Counted from the stretch's first letter, positions 46,700 to 55,380 are shown. The stretch: DNA of 64,000 nt from Candidatus Rhodoferax mariagerensis (GCA_016719055.1 JADKAW010000015.1:62001-126000), one strand, 5' to 3'. The notes: generated by a model from the sequence alone, not told the origin. Numbers and translations: made by a program.

Positions 46700-47745
46700 G
46701 GGCCGCTCCGCCCAGTCTGCAGCTTGGCCAACTGGCACGCCGCCGTGAAGTTCATGTCATGTTTGCCGCAGCGGGCGCAGCCCGGGTAAACCTGCCCCTG
46801 ATGCAAACGTTGTCGTACCGCGTCATAGGCAGCAGATGTCCAAATCTCGCCGAACGGCGCCTCATGGATGTGGCCAACCTCGATGTGTTCGCAGCAAAAA
46901 AACACGCGACCATCCACGTAAACACGGCTGTACAGGTAGCCGGCAAAGCAGGGGGGTGGTTCGCTCTTTCCGATGTGCTGCCCCAACTGGTCGGCAAATG
47001 CCGGCAGATTGTGCTTGACTCCGAGCTCTTTGGCACGATGGATGGCCTGCGGGATGACCTCGTCTCTCAGTGCATGCCGCCGCGCCGGGTCAAGCGCCAG
47101 AGATTCTGTCCCGGGGGGCGTATCGCCAAGCTTGAACGACGCGCGGGTGCCCAACCGGGCGGCCAGGTCGATCATGGCCAAGATCTCATGGGCATTGAGC
47201 GCATTGATCACCTGCACCAGGTTGATGGCGATGCGTCCACGCACACTGGCGACCCCTTTTGACAGCTGATGAAAGGTTTCTTCCGGCTGATTGGGGTGGT
47301 AGGCCGCATAGGTGGCCGCGCTGGCCGAAGACATGTTGATCAACATCTGGTCAACCCGCAAATCGACCAGTTGAGCGAAGTCGCACAAGGTGCCATTGCT
47401 GATGATGGTCAGTGTCAAACCTCGGTCCTTCACCGCAGCAATGAAGTCAAGCATGCGAGGATGAACAAAAGGCTCACCACCGCCAGAAAGAATGATGCGT
47501 TCGGTGCCAGCGCCAGCGACCTCGGCAAGTACCCTGGCAAATACCGCCGCGTCCATGCGCTGCGATTTCCAGGCTGCAGGTTTGGACGCTGCCAGTCCGG
47601 GTGCATAGTTCCAGCAGGTCACGCAATTCAGGTTGCAGGCATTGATGATGTCAATATGAACAGTTTCCGGCCCCTGGCCAGGCCGATGCGCAAGATAACC
47701 CTGCAGTCGCGCCTTTTGCCGGGGTGACAAACTGCCGCCTTTCAT
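46696..47745 (-). CDS. Radical SAM/SPASM protein (first of pair)
   Basis: A 349-residue radical SAM enzyme. CNLNCVTCWNYAPGL near residue 36 binds the 4Fe-4S cluster; LSGGGEPFVHPRML is the GGE motif. A SPASM domain ends it: PPPCFAGYLYSRVYVDGRVF, then FCCEHIEVGHIHE and YPGCARCGKHDMNF. The WNYAP after the cluster motif and the VDGRVFFCC element are typical of SPASM peptide- or sugar-modifying enzymes. It differs clearly from the second radical SAM gene, so the two are not a recent duplication. ATGA overlaps on both sides couple it to the glycosyltransferase and the second radical SAM gene. Confidence 0.88.
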   Translation of the reverse strand: MKGGSLSPRQKARLQGYLAHRPGQGPETVHIDIINACNLNCVTCWNYAPGLAASKPAAWKSQRMDAAVFARVLAEVAGAGTERIILSGGGEPFVHPRMLDFIAAVKDRGLTLTIISNGTLCDFAQLVDLRVDQMLINMSSASAATYAAYHPNQPEETFHQLSKGVASVRGRIAINLVQVINALNAHEILAMIDLAARLGTRASFKLGDTPPGTESLALDPARRHALRDEVIPQAIHRAKELGVKHNLPAFADQLGQHIGKSEPPPCFAGYLYSRVYVDGRVFFCCEHIEVGHIHEAPFGEIWTSAAYDAVRQRLHQGQVYPGCARCGKHDMNFTAACQLAKLQTGRSGP

Positions 47746-48842
47746 GCGATTTCCAGGATTGACTTGGCAGCTGCTGCTGCGCCATTCTTCTTGATAATGC
47801 TGCGTGAGTTTTTGGCCAGGGTGTGGCGCGTTGGTGCGTCGGCAAGCTGGGCCAGTGACTCGGCAAGCCCACGCTCGGTCAGTGGGTCGCAGATCAGGCA
47901 GGCGTTTTTTTCTGCCAGCTCACGCGCACGTCGGCCCTGGTCGTCGAGAACGCGGCCAAAGGGGACGAACACCGACGCGATGCCAGCAAATAGCAATTCG
48001 TGAACCGTGTTGTAACCAGCAGCGGCCACGGCAGCGTCGAACGCGGGCAACACATCCATCATCGGATAACGTCCACTGATCACCGTCATGCCTGCACGCG
48101 GCTCAGGTGCGTTCAGCAGCAAGGGGCCGCTACCAATCACGAGGTGCGCATGGGGCAGAGCCAAAGCCGCGCGAATGGTCATTTCGAGTGCACGGCGAGA
48201 TTCGGGCTCACCACCGCCGCCGAAACTGCAATAGAGCAGTAGCGTTTCATCGTCAATGACCCCTGAAAGGCCCAGCGTGGCACGCGCCTGGGTGCGGCTG
48301 AGAAGTTCGTTGCGCTCGCGAATCAGGATCGGGCCAACCGCGCGCGCCTTGCCTGGTTCTGGCAAATCGCCAATCTGTTCAACCGATTCATGCGGGACGA
48401 TCAGCAGGTCATACAAAGGCAAGGCCGCCATCAGCATGTCGGACTGAAAGCTGTCACGGCGCTGCTCCCGAAAAACAAAGACGTTTTTCTGGCGCCAGCG
48501 CAAGACCGGGATGAGTTCCTCAAAACTGCCCGAAGGATAGGTGTCGACCACCAGCACATCCGGATCAAACGCGCTGATGGCGTTCCAGGTCACCGACTGC
48601 GCCATCTTCAGATAAGTACTCTTGCGCAAGCCACAAGCCTCTCGGATCGTCTTCGATGGCAGTTTGATGGCAGCAAATCCCTCACGATAGATCACGCCAT
48701 CGGCTTCTGACGAAGTAATGAACAGGATCTCAGTTTCGGATGCCTGCAGTCGCATGGCGCGCGCAATCGCCAGCAAGCGGGTGACGTGGCCAAGACCCAG
48801 GCCATTCACCGCATAAAAGACAACGCGTGGAGCCGCCATCAA
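47742..48842 (-). CDS. GT28/MurG-like glycosyltransferase
   Basis: A 366-residue GT-B enzyme. N-terminal Rossmann half: RVVFYAVNGLGLGHVTRLLA, where the G-LGH element resembles the acceptor-binding loop of MurG-type transferases. C-terminal half: LYCSFGGGGEPESRR, VISGRYPMMDVLPAFD and AAAGYNTVHELLFAGIASVF, the nucleotide-sugar binding GYNTxxEL site. Cytoplasmic or membrane-edge. It would attach a sugar from an NDP donor to an unknown acceptor. ATGA overlaps join it to the TPR gene upstream and the radical SAM gene downstream. Confidence 0.87.
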   Translation of the reverse strand: MMAAPRVVFYAVNGLGLGHVTRLLAIARAMRLQASETEILFITSSEADGVIYREGFAAIKLPSKTIREACGLRKSTYLKMAQSVTWNAISAFDPDVLVVDTYPSGSFEELIPVLRWRQKNVFVFREQRRDSFQSDMLMAALPLYDLLIVPHESVEQIGDLPEPGKARAVGPILIRERNELLSRTQARATLGLSGVIDDETLLLYCSFGGGGEPESRRALEMTIRAALALPHAHLVIGSGPLLLNAPEPRAGMTVISGRYPMMDVLPAFDAAVAAAGYNTVHELLFAGIASVFVPFGRVLDDQGRRARELAEKNACLICDPLTERGLAESLAQLADAPTRHTLAKNSRSIIKKNGAAAAAKSILEIA

Positions 48843-50158
48843 GAGTGGTCTGAAAAGCTTTCACGCCGCTGCCCGGCTGCCTGCTGTGCCGAGGCCCGCG
48901 CGGCCTCCTGAGCCAAAGCGTTTTCGCGCGCAGTATCCAGATCAAGCAAGGTACTGGCAGCCTGTGCCTCGGGAAGCAACATCGCGGCGGCTGCACCGCC
49001 AGCCAGGGCGGCACCCCCTGCAATGAGCGCCAATTCACCCGCAGAGCGTTGCTGTGTGAACTTCCAGCCCGGTGTGCGAACGGTCTCACTATTGACTGCG
49101 TGCCGGGCCACATAGGGATCAAAGCTCGCCAATTCGCTCCAGTGTGTTCGACTGTCGGTTCCGGTCAGTACAGTCGGTGCCCGGCCCTGTGATGCAACGG
49201 TTGCGCAATCCGGACAGGTCATGACGTTTACCACCGCGTCGCCTTGTTTCATCGTAACGGGGTGCCTATAGTCGGCATTGGCCAAGGGCTTGGCGCAGAA
49301 ATAACAGGCAACGCGCTCGCCCTGCCCCGCAAAAGCCCGAGCACCAAACGCCGCAACAGCAATTTCTCGGGCGCGTGTCACCGAACGCTCCAGGTCGCCA
49401 AGTGCCGTCTCGACTTTTCGCAAGGATTTGGCGTCACCACCGGCGAGCCGTTCGATTTTCTGACGAACGGTTCTTTCGAGGCCAGTGGCATGTTCAAGCT
49501 GACTGCGCAGGTCAGCGTGTTCGCCCAGGCGTAACGCATGTTCGACCTGAACCAGTTGGGCCGCCACTTGATCCATCCGCGCCGTTGCCCTGGGAATCAA
49601 GGCCGAGTTTGTTGTACCTTTAGACGAATGATGGGGATCGGCACGCTTTGAGCGGACCACTCGAACAAGCAAAAAGATGCCACCAACCACGCCCGCCAAG
49701 ACAGCAAGGGTTTGAAAAAACCCAATTTCGGTACCGTCGGATTCCTGAGTGTCTGAGTTTTGGACAACTGGCGGATTCTGCTGCAGGGCTGCCGCACTGG
49801 TGGACGGATGAAAACCCATCGCTGTGAGTTTTTGGTCAATTTCAGCCCGTTTGTACTCCGGGTCAAGTTCCCGTGCTTTCAGCAGTGACTGTTGCGCCGC
49901 TGGGTAATTGTTCAATTGGCGGTCGACCAGACCAAGGTTGTAATGCCAGCGCGGATTGGTCGGTTCCGCTGCAATCGCATCAACAAATTTGGCGCGCGCT
50001 CCCTTGAAATCGCCGGCATCGTAAAGATTTTTACCCTGGGTGTAGACAGCCAAGGCACGTTCAACGGCACCCGTCTCTTGTGCCATTGCCCACGAGCATG
50101 CCAGCATCATTGCAATGAACAGCGCGCCCAACCGAATGACGACCTTTTTCATAACCAC
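48839..50158 (-). CDS. Exported TPR/zinc-ribbon membrane protein
   Basis: A 439-residue protein, first of the operon. Signal peptide 1-26 (ACSWAMAQ), TPR motifs ~30-110 (LYDAGDFKGARAKFVDAIAA; WHYNLGLVDRQLNNYPAAQQ), transmembrane helix 147-167 (GFFQTLAVLAGVVGGIFLLV), helical/coiled-coil 190-270. A zinc-ribbon-like domain has C285/C288 (CYFC) and C315/C318 (CPDC). A Gly/Ala-rich hydrophobic segment lies at 374-394 (GELALIAGGAALAGGAAAAM), then a charged tail. It may be the scaffold or the substrate of the three enzymes that follow; no precedent for the combination is known to me. The plan partly resembles the TPR protein at 5491. Confidence 0.82.
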   Translation of the reverse strand: MVMKKVVIRLGALFIAMMLACSWAMAQETGAVERALAVYTQGKNLYDAGDFKGARAKFVDAIAAEPTNPRWHYNLGLVDRQLNNYPAAQQSLLKARELDPEYKRAEIDQKLTAMGFHPSTSAAALQQNPPVVQNSDTQESDGTEIGFFQTLAVLAGVVGGIFLLVRVVRSKRADPHHSSKGTTNSALIPRATARMDQVAAQLVQVEHALRLGEHADLRSQLEHATGLERTVRQKIERLAGGDAKSLRKVETALGDLERSVTRAREIAVAAFGARAFAGQGERVACYFCAKPLANADYRHPVTMKQGDAVVNVMTCPDCATVASQGRAPTVLTGTDSRTHWSELASFDPYVARHAVNSETVRTPGWKFTQQRSAGELALIAGGAALAGGAAAAMLLPEAQAASTLLDLDTARENALAQEAARASAQQAAGQRRESFSDHS

Positions 50159-50252
50159 TCCATAGCGACCTTGATTGAAAGTCTAACGCATACTGGCCCG
50201 TGGCAGGTCCACCACGGCCCTCTTAACAAACTCATCAAATAAAGAACAAATG

Positions 50253-50297
50253 TTGCTTTGTCACCATACGGTGACTACAATGTTACTCATTGGTGAC
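50253..50297 (+). promoter_or_regulatory. Promoter with overlapping TetR-type operator
   Basis: ttgctt (50253-50258), 17-base spacer, tacaat (50276-50281). The spacer contains the palindrome gtcacc-atac-ggtgac (50260-50275); a third half-site ggtgac lies at 50292-50297, and together the outer sites read ttgtcaccat and attggtgacaa. An operator between -35 and -10 is the usual place for TetR repression, and a tetR gene is the second gene of this transcript. Confidence 0.7.
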
Positions 50298-50313
50298 AAA
50301 ATGAAAAGGCAAC

Positions 50314-50919
50314 ATGCTTGTCAGAACGTTTCTTAAGGTATTGGGTGGAGCAATCATTCTCCCGGCCACGGCGGCATTGCCCGGCTGTAGTTCGGCAATT
50401 CCAACCGAAGCCACGATCAGCTGGCGCGGACCAGGTGCCGAAACTGACGTTCGGCGCTGGGTTTTGAGCTACGCGCTTCTGGCGCCGCACTCGTACAACC
50501 TTCAATCCTGTATAGCGGATATTCGCCAGCCTGAAGAGATTGTTCTTCGCTGCGACCCATCTCGCCTGCTTCCGGAAACCGACCCATATTCCCGGCAGAT
50601 CATGATGAGCCATGGCACCTTTCTAGAACTGCTCGACCTCGCTGCACGTGAACGTGGATTCAAAGCCGACATTGAGTTGTTTCCAGAAGGAAGTGTTGAC
50701 GCAGAGCGGCTTGATGCACGGCCGGTTGGCGTGGCAATGCAACCCTTGCAACAGGCCTTACAGGAATACCCCGAGCAGCAGGCAAACCATCAAGCCATCC
50801 GCCAAAACTGCGGCGCGACACACTTGGGACAAACAGTGCAGATGTGGGCGCGAGTGGGATATGCCCCTGAGGTTCCTGCAGCGCCACGCCGACCGTTGGT
50901 TGACATTCTTCGCGCGTGA
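50314..50919 (+). pseudogene. Acg-type nitroreductase with internal deletion
   Basis: The N-terminal part has a lipoprotein or Tat-like signal (RTFLKVLGGAIILPATAALP, then GC). Next are DVRRWVLSYALLAPHSYNLQ, LRCDPSRLLPETDPYSRQI and GTFLELLDLAARERGFKADI, all hallmarks of the Acg family of FMN-binding nitroreductase-like proteins. It then jumps to a terminal QMWARVGYAPEVPAAPRRPL. Family members have roughly 330-400 residues; here there are 201, and the central half of the nitroreductase fold is gone in frame. Probably inactive unless the remaining halves fold together. It is the first gene behind the TetR-type promoter. Confidence 0.7.
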
Positions 50920-50985
50920 CAAGCATCTGCGCAGGGCACTATTTGATACTGCATTCCTCAACGACATCCATCGCGAGCAGCCACC

Positions 50986-51606
50986 ATGACCATCCAAATT
51001 CCTCGCAACCGCGACCTGACTGCGGCAAAAATCATCGAAGCAGTCGGTTGTGTTCTGGCCAGGGACGGATTCGACAAGATCGGCATCAACGCCATCGCGC
51101 GCGAAGCGGGTGTCGACAAGGTACTGATTTACCGGTATTTCGAGGGGCTGCCGAAATTGCTCAGCGCATGGGCGGCGAGCGGCGCGTTCTGGCCAACGGT
51201 TCAGGAACTGATTGACGCCGGCCCACCAAACCTGATGGCGCTTTCACTGGCAGATCGGTACGCACTCTTTTTTGATCACTTTATCGATAGCTTGCGGGCG
51301 CGGCCGCTGACGGTTGCCATCCTGGCGGGCGAAATCAGCCATCGCAATGTGCTGACCGAGATTGTTGAGGAGCAGCGAGAAAGATGGGGCGAAGAGGTGG
51401 GTCGCACGTTAGCTGTGGCTTCGGACTATGAGGCGCACCCAGAACTATTGCCATTGACGAACGTGTTGATTGCCGGGGTCCAAAACTTGCTGATTCGGGC
51501 GCGGTCGATTCGCTTCTTTGGCGGGCTCGATATTCAGTCTGACGAAGGATGGAATCTGGTGAAGATGTCCATCGGCGTGATGGCGCGCAAGTTGCTAAAT
51601 TCATAA
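50986..51606 (+). CDS. TetR/AcrR family transcriptional regulator
   Basis: A 206-residue regulator. The N-terminal HTH of the TetR type spans AAKIIEAVGCVLARDGFDKI, GINAIAREAGVDKVLIYRYF (residues ~12-50), where GVDKxLIYRYF is the recognition helix. The rest is the ligand-binding, dimerising helical domain. It shares the transcript with the Acg-type gene and probably represses the promoter at 50253. Its ligand is unknown. The stop at 51606 lies only 4 bases from the left end of the IS91-like unit, so the insertion did not break it. Confidence 0.88.
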   Translation: MTIQIPRNRDLTAAKIIEAVGCVLARDGFDKIGINAIAREAGVDKVLIYRYFEGLPKLLSAWAASGAFWPTVQELIDAGPPNLMALSLADRYALFFDHFIDSLRARPLTVAILAGEISHRNVLTEIVEEQRERWGEEVGRTLAVASDYEAHPELLPLTNVLIAGVQNLLIRARSIRFFGGLDIQSDEGWNLVKMSIGVMARKLLNS

Positions 51607-51642
51607 ACACTGTTGAACTAAACCGCTGACGCGGTGGCTGGT

Positions 51643-51667
51643 CGCAGAGGCTGCCACTGCGTTTTTT
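51643..51667 (+). terminator. Terminator-like hairpin at the left end of the IS91-like unit
   Basis: cgcagaggctgccactgcg folds with an outer 5-bp and inner 3-bp stem, followed by tttttt. The same sequence is at the end of copy 2 (about 57683-57707, minus). It would stop transcripts entering the element. Confidence 0.5.
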
Positions 51668-51749
51668 ATTGCACCTGACTTGCGCACACGGCCGATAAGG
51701 ACAAGCCTTCTGGCTGGGGAATGTTCCCCGGTTTTGAAGGAGACTTGTC

Positions 51750-52610
51750 ATGACACCGTTACGTCAACGCATGATCGATGCGATGGTGCTGCGCGGTTTT
51801 AGCCCACGCACGCAGGAAAGTTACACCGATGCCATCTACGGCATGGCCAAGCACTATCGACGCGACCCAGCCCAGTACAGCGCTCAGGAGGTCGAGGCCT
51901 ATTTGCTGCACATGATCAACGAGCGCCACTTGTCCTACAGCACCATGAACCAGGCCGCCTGCGCGGCACGCTTTCTGTACGAGAAGGTCTTGGGACGCGA
52001 GCGCGAACTCTTTCCCATCGCCATGGCCAAAGTGCCGTCCAAGCAACCAGAGCTGCTCGCGCGTGAGGAGATCACCCGACTGTTTGCCAACTGCTCTCAC
52101 CCGGTACACCGCATGCTGCTGCAAACCATGTACGCCAGTGGTCTGCGAGTGTCCGAGGCCTGTGCCCTGCAAGTCACCGACATTGACAGTCACAGCGACC
52201 GCATGTGCATCCGTGTGGCCTGCGGCAAAGGCGGACACGCCCGCTACACCCTGCTGGGTCAGACCTTGCTGGCGCAACTGCGCGCGTATTGGCGTGACCA
52301 TCATCCCAAAACCTGGCTGTTTTGTAACCACACCGGAATCCACCCGGTCAGCATCGAATCAGCCCAACGCGCCTATCAAGGCTCACGCCACCGTGCCCGC
52401 ATCATGAAGAGCGGTGGCCCGCACACCTTGCGCCATGGCTTTGCCACCCACTTGCTTGAAGGCGGCGTTGACCTGTTCACCATCCAGAAGTTGCTGGGCC
52501 ACAGCCACATCAGCACCACCGGGCGTTACCTGCACCTGATCAGCCCGCAGTTTCGCGCCCCCAAAGACGTTGACCCACTGGATTTGCTCGCTGGCCTGCC
52601 CCAACTCTAA
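51750..52610 (+). CDS. Tyrosine recombinase of the IS91-like unit
   Basis: A 286-residue phage-integrase-family enzyme. An N-terminal SAM-like DNA-binding part (RQRMIDAMVLRGFSPRTQES) precedes the catalytic domain. Catalytic residues: R in MYASGLRVSEACALQ, HxxR in HTLRHGFATHLLEGG, and H/W-box plus tyrosine in LLGHSHISTTGRYLHL. The gene begins with a strong gaaggaga site and its product differs from the copy 2 recombinase at only three residues. In some IS91-type elements such a recombinase is the accessory protein; its role here is unproven. It precedes the transposase gene by 27 bases. Confidence 0.9.
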   Translation: MTPLRQRMIDAMVLRGFSPRTQESYTDAIYGMAKHYRRDPAQYSAQEVEAYLLHMINERHLSYSTMNQAACAARFLYEKVLGRERELFPIAMAKVPSKQPELLAREEITRLFANCSHPVHRMLLQTMYASGLRVSEACALQVTDIDSHSDRMCIRVACGKGGHARYTLLGQTLLAQLRAYWRDHHPKTWLFCNHTGIHPVSIESAQRAYQGSRHRARIMKSGGPHTLRHGFATHLLEGGVDLFTIQKLLGHSHISTTGRYLHLISPQFRAPKDVDPLDLLAGLPQL

Positions 52611-52637
52611 GTCTCACGTCACACGAGCCATCTGGCT

Positions 52638-53831
52638 ATGGCCACCTTGGCCGATGCCCTGCGCCAGTTTGGTGCGGCGTATCTGCGTCAACACGCCCTG
52701 AGCACCGCGCAGGCCAAAGCCTGGCGCGCCATCGTTGCCTGTCGCACCGCTGCGTTGGGTGGTCAGCAGTTGGCCTGTGACACCTGTGGCCACAGCCACT
52801 GGCAATATCACTCATGCCGCAATCGGCACTGCCCGACTTGCGGCACACGTGCCAAAGATGCCTGGCTGCAAGGCCGTCTGGCCGAAGTGCTGGCGGTGCC
52901 GTATGCGCATCTGGTGTTCACCTTGCCCCATAGCCTCAACGGTTTGTATGGCGCGCACCCGCGTTGGGTGATTGACACCCTGTTTACTTGCACCGCGCAA
53001 ACGCTCGCAGAGTTTGCCGCCAATCCAAAATGGATGGGGGTCACCGATGGCACGCCCGCGTTCAGTCTGGTGTTGCACACCTGGGGGCAGGATTTGCAGC
53101 GCCACATTCACTTGCACGCGGTGATGGCCTGTGGCGTTTTGGCAAGCGATGGCCAATGGGCCACGCCCGCACGCAAGCCGGACTTTTTGTTTCCAGTGCA
53201 GGCGCTGTCCAAGGTGTTTCGGGGCAAGTTCATGGCCGCACTGGCAGCAGCGCGCAAAGACGGCAAGATTGAGCATGACCCGCAGGGTGCTGATACCGAT
53301 TGGTCAGCACGGCAAAAACAACTCTACAAACACCATTGGGTGGTGTATGCCAAGACCCCGCTGGGCGGCCCGGCTCAGGTGCTGGAGTATTTGAGTCGCT
53401 ACACGCACCGCACGGCCATCAGCAATGAGCGTGTTCGTTATGTCAGTGAAGCAGAAGTGGCGTTCAACGTGCGCGCTGATGACAAGGGCGGCAAACGGCT
53501 GGTCCGCCTGGATGGCGTTGAGTTTGTACGTCGCTTTCTTCTTCATGTGTTGCCCGCAGGTATCAAACGTATTCGCCACTATGGGGTGCTGGCCTGTGCC
53601 TGCAAGGCGGTCAAGCTGGGTCAAGCCCGCGGGGCTTTGCAGATGCCTGCGCTCAACGCGCAAGCACTGGAGTGCGCGCTGGTCTTCATAGCGCGAGTGG
53701 CCGGGATTGACATTAACTTGTGCCCTGCGTGCAAGGTGGGGCGTTTGAGGGTAGCAGCCGTCATGGCTGGCTCTCAATACTTGCCTGCCCCCGGTCAAGT
53801 TTTGACACCCAACGAACGAGGACCGCCGTGA
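52638..53831 (+). CDS. IS91 family transposase (Y2 type)
   Basis: A 397-residue transposase. The N-terminal zinc-binding region has CDTCGHSHWQYHSC, then CRNRHCPTC, typical of IS91 and ISCR transposases. The catalytic His-hydrophobe-His element is in DLQRHIHLHAVMACG. The two-tyrosine catalytic region lies in YKHHWVVYAKTPLGG and VLEYLSRYTHRTAIS. Such proteins nick one strand for rolling-circle transposition. This is the only full-length transposase of the three copies in the window, so it could drive the others in trans. Confidence 0.93.
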   Translation: MATLADALRQFGAAYLRQHALSTAQAKAWRAIVACRTAALGGQQLACDTCGHSHWQYHSCRNRHCPTCGTRAKDAWLQGRLAEVLAVPYAHLVFTLPHSLNGLYGAHPRWVIDTLFTCTAQTLAEFAANPKWMGVTDGTPAFSLVLHTWGQDLQRHIHLHAVMACGVLASDGQWATPARKPDFLFPVQALSKVFRGKFMAALAAARKDGKIEHDPQGADTDWSARQKQLYKHHWVVYAKTPLGGPAQVLEYLSRYTHRTAISNERVRYVSEAEVAFNVRADDKGGKRLVRLDGVEFVRRFLLHVLPAGIKRIRHYGVLACACKAVKLGQARGALQMPALNAQALECALVFIARVAGIDINLCPACKVGRLRVAAVMAGSQYLPAPGQVLTPNERGPP

Positions 53832-54096
53832 AACACAAGCTTGGGCTTGAGAACTGACATTTTTGGGACACTTCACCCGAGGTGGGGGTGGCGTTGCGCT
53901 CGCATCAATCATCGGCGCGCGCGCATTCGATTTGCTTGTTGCCCCGACAACTTGGTAACGGCCGCCTTGGCGCTTTCAACGGGGCATCAATGCCTGGGCC
54001 AGGCACATTGGGGTAAAGTTCGGGCAATGACCCGCCTACCAAGCGCCAGGATTTCTTTCAATCCCCTTATCGCTACGCCCTGTCAGCGGCGGTTCA

Positions 54097-54180
54097 GTCC
54101 AACAAGGTTTATCTTGCGCGTTTGGCGTTGCTTGTCTTCATCAGCATCGCAGCGCGCAAGATAAACGCTATTCGTTAGGG
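54097..54180 (+). other. Integron attC site 1 (plus orientation)
   Basis: Starts with the RYYYAAC box gtccaac (54097-54103) and ends with gttaggg (54174-54180), close to GTTRRRY. Between them the arms gtttatcttgcgcg and cgcgcaagataaac are perfectly complementary over 14 bases. The same end sequences as attC 3 indicate one attC family. The saccharopine dehydrogenase-like gene starts 7 bases after it, as in a cassette. Confidence 0.8.
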
Positions 54181-54186
54181 TTGCGT

Positions 54187-55317
54187 ATGAGTCAACATAG
54201 ACTACTTATTCTTGGCGGGTATGGAAACGCCGGGCTGGCGATTGCCCGCCTGCTGGCAGCGGTCGGCGACCTTCGAATTACTTTGGCCGGCCGAGGCATT
54301 CGGCGTGCGCTTGATGCGGCTGGGCGGCTTAATACCGAATTTGGCACAGATCGCTTCTCCGGCCTGGAGGTCCATGCTGCCAGCCGGGAATCGCTGCTGG
54401 CAGCATTCAATCAGGTGGATTTGGTCATTGTGGCCGCCAGCACCATTGCACACACCAAGGTGGTCGCTGAGGCGGCGCTGGAGGCCGGGATTGATTACCT
54501 GGATGTGCAAATTTCCGTCAAGGCCAAACATGACGCACTTGAGCCTTTGCGCGAACGACTTCGTGCGTCAGGGCGCTGCTTCATCACCGACGGTGGTTTT
54601 CGCCCAGGTATCCCGGGGGCCATGGTGCGTTACGCCGCCAGTCTGATGGCGGGTTTGGCGTCGGCTGCGGTTTCGTCCGCTTTTCAGGTCAACTGGCAAG
54701 ATCGGGAGTTTTCCGCCTCATCGGCGACGGAGTTTGTTGAAGAGCTCAAGTCATTCAGCTCAAGAATATTGAAGGACGGGGCATGGCAGTCGGCCAGTCT
54801 TGGGGCGTACCAGCAGGTCGATTTCGGCAACCCGTTTGGCATCAAATACTGCGCGCCCATGTTCTTGGAGGAATTCCAGGATTTACCCGGCATGATCCCC
54901 ACGCTAAAAGACACGGGGTTTTACTCCAGCGGATTGGGCAAGGTCGTGGACTACGTCATCATTCCGCTGGCGTTTGGCCTGCTTGCCTTGTCTCCTGAAG
55001 GTTCGCGCAATTTGATTGCCCGTTTGATGGAATGGGGCTTGAAGCACACCACTCGCCCACCCTATGGAGCCGTCTTGCAAATGGATGCGTGCGGCCAGGG
55101 GCAATCGCTGCGAATGAAGGTTTCACACACTGACGCTTACGTGGTTACCGCAGCACCCGCCGTTGCCTGTCTGTTTCAGTATTTCGATGGCAGTATCCGC
55201 AAGCCTGGACTGTGGAAGCAAGCCACGCTGGTGGAGCCGGTGCGATTTTTTGGCGACGTCGCAAAGCTTGGCCTGCAAGTCAAGGCGGGGTTTGGCGATG
55301 AATCGAAACTGCTTTGA
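54187..55317 (+). CDS. Saccharopine dehydrogenase-like NAD(P)-binding protein
   Basis: A 376-residue protein. N-terminal Rossmann fold LLILGGYGNAGLAIARLLA, then ITLAGRGIRRALDAAGRLN, like the NADP-binding domain of saccharopine dehydrogenase family proteins. Later segments: VIVAASTIAHTKVVAEAAL, FITDGGFRPGIPGAMVRYA and GLGKVVDYVIIPLAFGLLAL. Substrate unknown; distant relatives act on amino acids, lipids or unsaturated carbonyls. ATG at 54187 is preferred to the TTG at 54181, which is part of the attC border. It sits as a cassette gene directly after attC 1. Confidence 0.8.
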   Translation: MSQHRLLILGGYGNAGLAIARLLAAVGDLRITLAGRGIRRALDAAGRLNTEFGTDRFSGLEVHAASRESLLAAFNQVDLVIVAASTIAHTKVVAEAALEAGIDYLDVQISVKAKHDALEPLRERLRASGRCFITDGGFRPGIPGAMVRYAASLMAGLASAAVSSAFQVNWQDREFSASSATEFVEELKSFSSRILKDGAWQSASLGAYQQVDFGNPFGIKYCAPMFLEEFQDLPGMIPTLKDTGFYSSGLGKVVDYVIIPLAFGLLALSPEGSRNLIARLMEWGLKHTTRPPYGAVLQMDACGQGQSLRMKVSHTDAYVVTAAPAVACLFQYFDGSIRKPGLWKQATLVEPVRFFGDVAKLGLQVKAGFGDESKLL

Positions 55318-55380
55318 GCAGTGGTCAATAGGTCCACATTTTGCTAACCATCAAAACACCAACTTCAGTCGAGGTTTTCA

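Larger units (their letters stand above)
51611..54096 (+). mobile_element. IS91-like unit with tyrosine recombinase, copy 1 (complete)
   Basis: Carries a tyrosine recombinase (51750-52610) and an IS91-family transposase (52638-53831). The left end tgttgaactaaaccgc is shared exactly with copy 2 (57739 downwards), where flanking sequence diverges just outside. The right end (54055-54096) shares tttcaatccccttatcgcta and ggcggttca with copy 3 (59207 upwards). It ends directly against an attC site. The left-end core gttgaac and the right-end ggttcagtccaac are near inverted repeats (14 of 16). IS91 elements use rolling-circle transposition at GAAC/CAAG targets, and GAAC is present at the left end. 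Confidence 0.75.

Noticed and set aside
50648..50989. 113-codon plus frame with FLQRHADRWLTFFARDKHL overlapping the Acg-type gene
   Set aside because: At first it looked like a frameshifted continuation, but the main frame already shows the family C-terminus (QMWARVGYAPEV), so this is a chance frame.
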